From Ryuthela nishihirai (taxonomy: Eukaryota > Arthropoda > Arachnida > Araneae > Heptathelidae): 64,000 nucleotides of DNA. Shown one piece after another: positions 55,425 to 64,000 of this stretch. The stretch spans positions 40,396,135-40,460,134 of the forward strand of contig JAWZYU010000010.1 in assembly GCA_038380435.1 (NCBI GenBank). Direction: 5' to 3'. The position numbers and the translations under genes are program-made. The notes below the pieces were generated by a model, which saw only the letters and a program-made list of their open reading frames with translations, was not told where the DNA came from and ran no database searches. Position 1 is the first letter of the stretch. Each line of letters opens with the position of its first letter.

Positions 55425-57835
55425 AGTTGGTCTGATTCTGACTTTTGGGAAGGGGTGATAGGCCCTTTTAGTATTGGTAGCTGCAATGGCAATGGGCAAC
55501 ATCTCCTACAGGTAAGTAAACTCAATGGATTCAGAATAACTAACACTTATTACAAACACCGCGACATACATAAATACACATGGGTTTCACCTGATGGGCT
55601 GCATAAGAATATGATTGATTATATATTAATTAACAGCAAATGGACTAGTTCTGTTAGGAATACCAGGGCATATAGGGGAGCTGAAATTGGATCTGACCAT
55701 TACCTTGTTAAAAGTGTCTTGCAACTTAAACTTAAAAAGTGTTGTGCTAAAGTTAAAAAAAATTACCTTTAATACTGAAGATCTGAAAGACCCAGTTATA
55801 GCTAAAGCTTACCATGATAGGTTACTTAGTCATTATGACGGTGATGGTTTGCTTACTACTAAAGTTGAGGAAGAATGGGACCATTTTAAACAGGTTTTTA
55901 TGGAAACTAACAGTACTCTTTTAGGAAAAAAGGAGCAGAGGAGACAGAATTATCTGAGTGATAAGGCACTTGAGCTTATTTCAGAAAGAAGGAAATGCAG
56001 GAATGTCCTTAATCAATACCCTACTAGTCCTAATAGAAATCATTACAGAGAACTTAATAAGAATGTAAAAGATTAGTTGGCTGCTGATAAAAATCTTTGG
56101 CTTGATAGCTTGACTGACAAAGCCGAGGAAGCAGTTAGACAGCACAACAGCAGAGAGCTGTACCAGATAGTTAATGTTTTGTGTGGTAGAAAACGGACAG
56201 GCATACAGGGATTGAAGTATAAACAAAGTAAGGTTATAGAAGGTGAGGATTCTGTCATGGCTAGGTGGGCTGAGCATTTCAGTGATATTCTAAACAATGC
56301 GGTTAGTTCTACTCCCATTGTTTGCAATGATGATAGATGCATTGGTGGCTTTAATGTTGGCCCTATAACACAATCTGAAGTTATTTTGTCTGTTTCTAAA
56401 CTTAAACTTCATAACTCCCCAGGGGTAGATGAAATTACCACAGAAATGTTTAGAGCTGGGAATGATTCGGTTACAGGTGGATTTTGAATATCTTTTATGA
56501 TAAATGAATGGTTACTAAGGATTTTACCAGAGCTATTATTATCCCTATTTTTAAAAAAGGTGATTGCAATTCTTTTGGTAACTAGGGGTATCAGCTTACT
56601 TTCTGTTCCAGGTAAAGTTCTTTGCTTAATAGAATTAAGAATCTGGTTGACAATCAATTGCATATTGAGCAATGTGGACTAAGAAGTGGTAAGGGATGAG
56701 TAGATCAGATATTTTCACTCAGTCAGATTCTTGAGAAATGTTTAGAGTTTCAGAAACCTTTTGTTGATTTCAATAAGGCTTTCGACTCTGTTGATCGTCA
56801 TGATTTTTGGTTGATTGTGAGATCGTATGGCATACCGACAAGTTAGTTAACATAATGAAAGCTCTCTATAATAACACTGAGTCATGTGTGGGTTGGTAAG
56901 GCTTGTAGCAATTGGTTTAGCATTACTTTTGATGTTCGGCAAGGGTGCATTTTGTTTCCTTTTTTCTTTAGTTTGGTTATTGATTATGTTATGCATAATT
57001 CTTTTCAAAGGAAAGATTTTGACTTTAAATGGTCTAGAGATTTCAAAATTTCTGATTTAGATTATGCAGATGATTTGGCCTTGTTGGTTAATGATGTTGA
57101 TGAGATGAATTCTTTCATTAGGGTTGTTGATGTGACTGGTAATAGAGTTGGTTTCGTGATAAACAGAGATAAAACTAAAGTGATGAAAATTGGTCAGGTA
57201 GTTGGTGCTTCAGTCGCTCTGAATGGTTGCGCCCTTGAGCACGTGTCTCAGTTTAATTATCTTTGGAGCTATGTAACAGATACTGGTGATGTGCGGCATG
57301 AGATTAACAGGCAAAAAGGGATTGCCTCTGGGACTTTTAAGAATTTATGGAGAGTGTGGAGAAATAGGTGTGAAAGTTTGGTTCTTTCTAGGGTTGGTTA
57401 TGGTAGTGAAACTTGGACGCCTTGTAAACAAGATAACAGGAAACTTGATGCTTTTGATTCTAGATGCTTAATGCAGTATCTTTGGTATTAGGTGGTTTAA
57501 CTTTGTAAATAATGAAGAGATTAGGCAAAGGAATCGGCAACCTCCTCTGAGCAGTATATTGTGCAGAGAGAGACTCCATTGGTTTGGCCATGTTGCCAGT
57601 ATGCATAATCATAGATTAGCAATAGGGTTATGAACAGTGTGCCTAAAGGTCCCAGAAAGAGGGGGAGACGTAGGATGCGGTGGGCAGACAATGTGAAATA
57701 GGACCTTGATAGAATTGGTGTGCAGTGGCGAGATGCAGCAGATATAGCTGAGGACAGATATGCTTGGAGAACTAAATTGCGCTATCCGGTTGGACCTCCG
57801 TAGCCCATGGCTGCTTGAGGATGATGATGATGAAA
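55425..57835 (+). pseudogene. RTE-like LINE, second copy, more decayed
   Basis: It starts slightly further 5' than the copy at 6109, inside the endonuclease (GPFSIGSCNGNGQHLL, YTWVSPDGLHKNMIDYILIN). Reverse transcriptase motifs remain at 56886-57491 (DVRQGCILFPFFFSLVIDYV, YADDLALLVNDVDEMNSF). There are many frameshifts and stops, for example after KNVKD at 56076 and around 56490-56890, plus a deletion in the C-terminal part near 57370. It ends GCTGCTTGAGGATGATGATG. Both copies lie in the same orientation, 49 kb apart, and neither encodes an intact protein. Confidence 0.85.
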
Positions 57836-57839
57836 AAAT

Positions 57840-58025
57840 TTGCCCTCGAGCAGCTGTTTGCCACAGAGGTCTGACAGGAGTTTATCAGTTTATACGTCAT
57901 AGAGAAGGACTGTGAGGATGGAGGGACATCAGTAGGGAGACAACGTAAACATCCATGCCTAATCCGGGGCTCGAAGCCAGGTCCCTTTGATCAGGTGCTA
58001 AGCACGCTAACCATTCGTTCCCTCC
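57840..58025 (-). mobile_element. SINE-B joined to the LINE tail
   Basis: Tail complement CCCTCGAGCAGCTGTTTGCC begins about 5 bp after the GATGATGATGAA tail of the RTE-like LINE; head complement GGGGCTCGAAGCCAGG to CACGCTAACCATTCG follows. Confidence 0.86.
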
Positions 58026-58874
58026 TTTGTTCGATGACTATGCAGTCCTGGTGTATCTAGATGGCTCTGCTCCAGCTCACAAACCGTTAATGTTTTAACC
58101 CTCGTTTAAAAATGTTTACGAATATCTTTATTACCCAATAGAAAGGAATCCTATTTAACAGCTCCCAAATGACCCCATGCAGAGTCTTTTTTTTTTGGGG
58201 GGGGGGCTATTTTACATGGTTTCAATGGTCGTGGTTAGAACAGGATATTAAATCACTAATCGTGTTTTTTACTTCAATTTTCAATAATAAGTTATATATC
58301 TAAGAAAACTCGTTTTTCTGCCGAGAATGAATATAAATTATAGTCGAATCAATTTATTAATTCAGGCTAAAAGTATAGTTCGAAATTATTAATCAAGGCG
58401 GTCAAAACTATATTTTTTTGGGATTCTTGAGCGTGACAATAAGGTAGCAATAGCATTGCTGACCTACTAGTTACGTTGCTTACTCACGCTAGGCTGCACT
58501 AACTGTGCCTTCGCATCCGCATTTTAACACAGTTCTTCTGAACGACTTCTGCTTGAGACGGAACTCATCAATTACGTCGCACGAGAAGAATCGGTCACGG
58601 CTTTCGATCAATTCGCTTTCTGGCTTCGGGTGTGGCCGACAGGTCAAAGGATCGATTGCTCGTTTCGGTTGGGCTATGATGCAACGCAGAACTTAGGGTT
58701 CAACACGTGATTGCCTCGTCTGGAACGTTTCTACCAAATAAAAAGATTAATTTTTCACAAGGCTAAATTTCTATTTGGAGGTCAGTTTGTCCTGTTATTC
58801 AGATGGAGTGCTAATTCGAAACTAGAATCTAACCTGGATATTGAAGAGATTTTTTCGAAGTATTTATTCATATA
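58026..58874. other. Intron sequence, nothing recognised
   Basis: Contains a T/G-run near 58188-58206 but no repeat family or coding signal that I recognise. Confidence 0.45.
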
Positions 58875-58939
58875 TTAAGGAAGATATCACTCTGAATTTA
58901 AACTGATCGACGTTAAATTCAGAGTATCATCTTCCTTAA
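58875..58939. repeat. 27-bp-arm hairpin, precursor-miRNA-like size
   Basis: Arms 58875-58901 and 58913-58939 pair over 27 positions with a three-position internal bulge (ATATC against GATAT), around an 11-nt loop ACTGATCGACG. It does not match any repeat family in the window. Confidence 0.75.
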
Positions 58940-59527
58940 CCTGGATATCTTCTTCCACCAAAAAAATAATTTCAATACTGGCAAGTTATGCATGTGGGAA
59001 GGTTCATTCGAAGCTTGTTGTCGTAACGTTTCTGAGATCTACATCCCGAAATAACCCTAGACATCAATTTTCACGTTTCTAGCAATCATAAATCAAGGTT
59101 TGACCTCTCTGACCTCTATTTGATTTTGAAAGGATACGTCAGAGGTCAAATTTTGGATTATTACTGAGACCAACTACCCCCGATTAACCCTAGGTGCAAA
59201 TTTTCAGAGCTCTACCATTTCTACATCAAACAGAATTAGGGTGATCCCTATCAATCAATCACTCACATTCATCTATATTTATCTATGGGATACAATTGTA
59301 ATATACATATCTTTGTAAAAAGTTTCATAATCGTTTAGTGATTTTTTTCGGCATAGCTATATTATTGTACGAAAGATTTAAAATATGCAAAGTTAGGTGC
59401 TTGGCTCTTTTGGAATGTGTAATAATGATGAAACTAATTTTATCTCTCATTTATATTTTGTGATGCCCCAAGTGAAATTTCTGTTTCAGCGTTATGATTC
59501 AGGCTTATATTCAATATGAAAATAGAG
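58940..59527. other. Intron sequence, nothing recognised
   Basis: AT-rich, no repeat family or coding signal seen. Confidence 0.4.
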
Positions 59528-59624
59528 ACGGGCGATGACTCAATTGGTAGCGGGCCACGTTCGTAATCTGCACTTCCCAAGTTCGAGTTTTAAATGCGTC
59601 AACATTGAGATTTACACATTCGTA
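59528..59624 (+). mobile_element. SINE-A, old, head part; tail beyond insertion
   Basis: GGGCGATGACTCAATTGGTA and AAGTTCGAGTTTT are head remnants; the tail (CCTTCGGGTTTTCGTGTCCT to CAGAGGTAAAACATCCC) is at 60025-60110, beyond the younger copy. Confidence 0.78.
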
Positions 59625-60000
59625 GGGGCGGGGGTGGCTCAGTCGGTAGCGCGCCAGGCTCGTAATCTGTAGTTCCCAGGTTCGAGTCCCAGCTAGGTCA
59701 GCGTTGAGATTTATCTCCGCAAAATTCCCCGCCCTGCCCACGGTCAGTAGGGGACACCGATGGGCTTGGAAAGGCCGCCGTCCGTCGGATGGGACGTTAA
59801 GCCGTGGCCCTCGTGTGCGGGAGAGCCATACTCCTGTGCACGTTTAAGAACACGCTGGATGGCCTTGACGGGAGGCTACCATCTTTCTTCCAGTGGGTCC
59901 CCTCCCCCAACCTTCTCTGAGCCTTCGGGGTCCATGTGACCTGGCCATTTAGCCCATGGTGTGCAAAAAACTGCCGCTCAGAGGTAAAATAACCCAACAA
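59625..60000 (+). mobile_element. SINE-A inserted in the old copy
   Basis: Starts GGGGCGGGGGTGGCTCAGTC; body close to consensus with a small deletion at the ATCTGTCTCCCAACAG block; ends AATAACCCAACAACCC. Confidence 0.9.
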
Positions 60001-60339
60001 CCCGTTTATTCCCCTAACTAAATGACAAATCCTTCGGGTTTTCGTGTCCTCGCCATTAAGCCCATGTGTTCACAAATGTGCGCTATTCAGAGGTAAAACA
60101 TCCCAATTAATATGAAAATATCTATTTGAAATAATCATACCGAGGAAATTTAAAATCAATGATCATATTTTATATGTATTACTTAACAATTTGTTATTCA
60201 TATGTGATCTTTGAGTCTATATTCTTAAAGGAAAAATAATTATTTTTAGTTCCGTTCGTAAATATGATCAACTTCACTGTTAAGTCATCGTTGCACCAAT
60301 ATAAGTTTACTTGAGATAAACCATTCTGCATTGTTCTTG

Positions 60340-60455
60340 TTATTATTATTTATTCCATGCAGGGGGGGATTACAGTAAAGTCAAGATATAAGTAATTTTA
60401 GATATTAATTTAAATGTCCAAGTGACTTGATTGCTTCACGCTTCTGTTTCAGGGA
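60340..60455 (-). mobile_element. 3' end fragment of the 39570-41300 LINE family
   Basis: On the minus strand CAAGTCACTTGGACATTTAA, ATTAATATCTAAAATTACTT and TTTACTGTAATCCCCCCCTG, then GGAATAAATAATAATAA, match the 3' 90 bp of the element ending at 41300. Confidence 0.75.
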
Positions 60456-60694
60456 AACATTAATTCTCAGTTAATTATGCAGTTTTTTTAACTTCGATGA
60501 TATTTCAACTAATTCTGAGGAATATTCCAGAGTTACTTCACTATTCTAATTATTCAATGCTTTAGGCACCCCAAAGTATACATTTATTTGCGCTATTTTT
60601 GTATATTTATGAAAATGTGCTATAAAAATGCAATGGTTTGAAATAATTTAGCTACTTATATTATTAAACTTAATATTACCTATCATTATTTTAT

Positions 60695-63259
60695 AGGAAT
60701 AAATTTCCAGTTAGAATTGAACAGAAATCGGAAAAAAATAAATACAATACGTAGGATAAATGTGGACAAGTTAAAAGAATCTTTGAAGGGTAAAGACTGG
60801 AATGAAATTAAAATGGGAAATGATGTAAATGCTTCATTCAGGTTATTTTTATTGAAATTGCAGGAGATGACAGAGTTATCAAAAGACACTATATATTTAA
60901 AGAATAGAGAAAAGAGGCTGAAACCATGGATAACAAATGCTCTTTTAAATTCTTTTAAAAAGAAAAATAAGTTATATAAGTTGAGTAAAAATCAACCATT
61001 TAATACAAACCTAAATAATTATTTTAGAAAATACAGAAACTTAATATTAAAATTAATCAAAGAAGCAAAGTCAAAGTATTACATTGCAAAATTTTTAGAT
61101 AGTGACGGTGATACTGAACAATATTGGAAAATTATAAATGATTCGTCTGGTAGACAGCAAAAGAACTTAATGTCCCCTTCAGAAATAAAACTGAATGATA
61201 TTATTTATTCTTTTAATGAAAATCCTGTGTTGTTTATTGATAAATTTAATATCTATTATACAGAAATTATTTGTAATCTTGTAAAGGAAATTCCTGATTA
61301 TGCTGATAATGAAAGTCATAAATCGATTTCATCTCTAAATTCTATTTTTATTGATTATATATCAGAGAATGAGATTTTTGGAGTTATTGCATCATTAAAA
61401 TTAGGAAAAGAAGTGATCTTGATATCAGTTGGAAGTGATCAGATATCTGTGGAGACACTAAAAGAGATAAAAAGTTATATTGTAGATATATTATGTTACC
61501 TATTTAACTTATCGTTATCATTTGGATGTTTTCCCTCGATTTTGAAAGATTCAACCGTTGTCCCAATATATAAAGGAGGTGAATATTTAGATATCGCAAA
61601 TTACAGACCGATATCCTTGCTCTCAGTTTTTTCAAAGATTTTCGAAAAGCTACTTAAAACTAGAATTTTAAATTTCTTGAATAGAAATAAATTTTTTTCT
61701 GATCATCAGTATGGGTTTAGAAAAAATGTAGGTACTGAGGATGCTATATTACAATTGTCTTCCACAGTACAGATCTATAAATGATAATTTGAAAACTGTT
61801 GTGCTGTTTTTGGACATCAAAAAAGCGTTTGACTCGGTTTCGCATGTTTTGCTGATAAAAAAGCTGGAAAAGGCTGGAATACGAGGAAATGTTTTGAAAT
61901 GGTTGGAAACATATTTGAAAAATAGAATTCAAAGAGTAAAAATGGTAAACTTGTTTAGTAAGGGAATTGAACTAAAATATGGAGTTCAACAGGGTTCTGT
62001 ATTGGGGCCAATATTATTTAACTTTTTTATAAACGATCTTTGTAATCTTGAACTTAAAGGAAAAATAATAACTTTCGCTGATGATACAGCTTTGATATAT
62101 GGGGCTGACAATGAGAATATTTTAATTGAAGAAATAAATGAAAACTTGGGTAATATTAGAAAATGGTTCTTAAAAAATAAATTGTTATTGAATATTAATA
62201 AAACGAAATATTTTTATTTCAATTTAAAACGTAATAAAGTCGATAAGTTAAAAAATAAATTATATCATTCTGTAAACTGTATAGGACATCAGTGTGCATG
62301 TGAAGCAGTTGAAAGAGTAGAATATTATAAATATTTGGGCGTATATATAGACAGTCAGTTAAATTGGAATGAACATATTAAATATTTGATAAAAAAATTA
62401 ATGCAATAATTCCAAAATTGTTTTACATTAGAAATTTTATTAATCTTACTTTTTTAAAGCTTATATATAATGCTTGGGTTAAGTCATATTTAAGTTATGG
62501 AATAATATCTTGGGGAGGAATGTTTTATAGCAATATTAAATCCTTAGTTACTATTCAAAATAGAGTAATTAGATGTGTATTAAGAAAAAGACAATATGAC
62601 AGTATTAAATATTTTTATAACGATCTTCAAATTTTACCATTACGGAAAATGTATGTTTATAATATGATCTTATATTTAAAAAAGCACTATAGAGAAAGCG
62701 ACATTAAAAATGTAATGCAGAATACCAGAACAAGTGCACATATTAATTTAATTGTACCACTTCCGAAGAAAACTATTACGCAAAAATATTATATATTTTT
62801 AGGCGCCTAAAATATTTAACAGTTTACCTGAAACTATAAAGGATGAAATAAATTCTTTTACGTTTTCTCGAAAACTAAGAGATTGGATTTGTAATATAGA
62901 TGATATAGAAAACTTTCTTTAGGTTGGAGGGTTTTTCCCCTATATTTCTGATTGTAAAATTTTCTTTTTATTTGTTTGCTCTTTAGGATGTTAAATTTTT
63001 GAATAAAAATTGGTGTATTTATAGTTTATTATTGATTCTGTTACTATGTTGTTGATGTAACCATGACAGAAAATATTAATATGGTAATATACTTAAAATG
63101 TTGTTTCTAATGTTTATATATGTTTTTTATTTTAATCTTATACTCCGCGTGCGAGTCTACGAACTCTTGTGGAGTTGTACATTTCCAAAATTCTTGTAAA
63201 TATTTATATTGTATCAAAATTTAATATAAATGGAAATAAAGGATACTACTACTACTAAT
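60695..63259 (+). pseudogene. Jockey/CR1-like LINE, 5'-truncated, ends at exon 8
   Basis: It begins in the linker after the endonuclease (NVDKLKESLKGKDWNEIKM) and runs through reverse transcriptase: SLSFGCFPSILKDSTVVPIY, NYRPISLLSVFSKIFEKLL, DIKKAFDSVSHVLLIKKLEK, QQGSVLGPILFNFFINDL, catalytic FADDTALIY, KYLGVYIDSQLNWNEHI. The C-terminal part (YLSYGIISWGGMF) follows. Frameshifts occur near 61780 and 62405 and again near 62810. The frame is otherwise open, so it is younger than the minus copy at 25560-30190. The 3' end is GGAAATAAAGGATACTACTACT, giving a short TAC-repeat tail. Confidence 0.88.
63253..63259 (+). promoter_or_regulatory. Candidate branch point of exon 8 in a LINE tail
   Basis: TACTAAT is one base from the classic TACTAAC branch site and lies in the TAC-repeat tail of the LINE. 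The candidate branch adenine, 63258, is 20 nt from the AG at 63277-63278, and only a polypyrimidine tract lies between. Confidence 0.55.
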
Positions 63260-63278
63260 TTCTGTTTCTCCTTTTCAG

Positions 63279-63391
63279 CTGCAGTGAAATATGTCCTCCT
63301 GGTACTTGGGGTGTCGATTGCGCCAACAATTGTACTTGTGAAAATGACGCCGATTGCCTTCATACAACGGGAATGTGCATCTGCCCTCCGG
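63279..63391 (+). CDS. EGF-repeat gene, exon 8 (most of EGF 8)
   Basis: The acceptor is tctccttttcag and the donor gtaaga. The exon is 113 nt, phase 2 in and phase 1 out. It encodes CSEICPPGTWGVDC, then a CTCENDADC loop, ending MCICPPG. The CPPGTWG opening is typical of MEGF10/11 repeats. The module is unfinished, so at least one further exon follows. The upstream intron is the longest (18.7 kb), and a LINE tail stops about 20 bp before this exon. Confidence 0.9.
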
Positions 63392-63590
63392 GTAAGAGGC
63401 TCACGATGAATGCAAAGTGAAAATTAATGTAATCAATGCTTCTTTCGTTCGCCAAAGCAGAATATTTTGCCGACATTTCCATCATATTTTGATTCTTACG
63501 AAGAAAAAAAAAATTAGACAATAAATCGAACTCGCCTATTTGTCGTTTTTACAAAATGGTCACATTTATAATAAACATGATGGCCACAGC
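63392..63590. other. Intron after exon 8, nothing recognised
   Basis: AT-rich sequence with no recognised repeat. Confidence 0.4.
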
Positions 63591-63808
63591 CAGGCCCGGA
63601 TCTAGAAAAAAAACTGAGGGTGGGGGTGGAGCTTGAGAAATTCAATCGAGCAGAAAAAAAATAAAGTGGGAAAAAGACTGCATTTCCATTGTAATATAAT
63701 CTTTCCTCCTCCTTTTTAGAGGTATTTTTAAAAAAATTTTGAAAAATGCAAGAAATATACTTAAGTTTAATAATTTTTGTCTCTATTACCTTTGCTACTA
63801 GCATCATT
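63591..63808. mobile_element. MITE-D, left end clear
   Basis: Starts CAGGCCCGGATCTAG, then a G-rich block, GACTGCATTTCCATTGTAAT, TTTTAGAGGTATTTTTAAAA, and TTACCTTTGCTACTAGCAT. The right end is lost where a SINE-A starts. Confidence 0.6.
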
Positions 63809-63809
63809 A

Positions 63810-64000
63810 AGGGGTCGGGGAGTAGCTCAGTCGGTAGCGCGCCAGGCTCGTAATCTGCAGTTCCCAGGTTCGAGTCCAGCTGGGTCAGTTGTTGAGATTT
63901 ATCTCCGCAAAACTCCCCGCCCTGCCCACGGTCAGTAGGGGACACCGAAGGGCTTGGAAAAGCCGCCGTCCGTCGGATAGGACGTTAAGCCGTGGCCCCG
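63810..64000 (+). mobile_element. SINE-A, cut by window end
   Basis: Head GGGGAGTAGCTCAGTCGGTA, B box AGGTTCGAGTCC, body to GTTAAGCCGTGGCCCCG; the rest lies beyond the window. Confidence 0.92.

Noticed and set aside
60717..61784. 355-codon frame as a host gene
   Set aside because: It contains the linker and first reverse-transcriptase motifs of a LINE, and continues after a frameshift into FADDT. It is transposon-derived.

Overview
This is a eukaryotic, almost certainly arthropod window. It is AT-rich, full of degenerate retroelements and tRNA-derived SINEs, and carries one intron-rich animal gene. The mix of non-LTR clades, mariner and hAT relics and SINEs with tRNA heads would suit a chelicerate such as a spider, but the species is an inference; no rRNA, mitochondrial or marker gene fixes it. 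There are no bacterial operons, CRISPR arrays or prokaryotic signals.

The single host gene runs on the + strand across the whole window. It is the internal, extracellular part of a multiple-EGF protein of the MEGF10/MEGF11/Draper type (MEGF6 is the alternative). I find eight exons: 1291-1392, 10598-10742, 16904-17024, 24588-24773, 31492-31585, 37696-37765, 44428-44610 and 63279-63391. All have AG acceptors and GT donors, and all codon phases join without a break. Together they give 337 complete codons in eight consecutive EGF-like modules, the last continuing past the window. The signal peptide, any N-terminal EMI domain, the membrane segment and the cytoplasmic tail lie outside.

The introns (about 6 to 19 kb) are mostly repeats. 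SINE-A (about 385 bp, tRNA head, AACCC-type tail) has roughly 40 copies or fragments, many with perfect 11-13 bp target-site duplications. SINE-B (about 210 bp, tRNA head) and SINE-C (tRNA head) are less common. LINE relics include two copies of an RTE-like element (6109-8510, 55425-57835), two of a jockey/CR1-like element with an FP-type ORF1 (25560-30190 minus, 60695-63259 plus), one I-like element with RNase H (34800-36030 minus), and one further RT element (39570-41300). DNA transposons are mariner fragments and two hAT-like MITE families. Five minisatellites (51, 29, 43, about 23 and 41 bp units) occupy a further 7 kb.

The most interesting features are where repeats touch gene function. 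A 4.3-kb minisatellite whose every unit resembles a 3' splice acceptor ends exactly at exon 3, and the true acceptor looks like a variant of that unit. A LINE tail ends about 20 bp before exon 8 and appears to supply its branch point. A 1.45-kb minisatellite grew from the 3' half of a SINE-A. Several nests of insertions allow relative dating. I found no novel defence or biosynthetic system.
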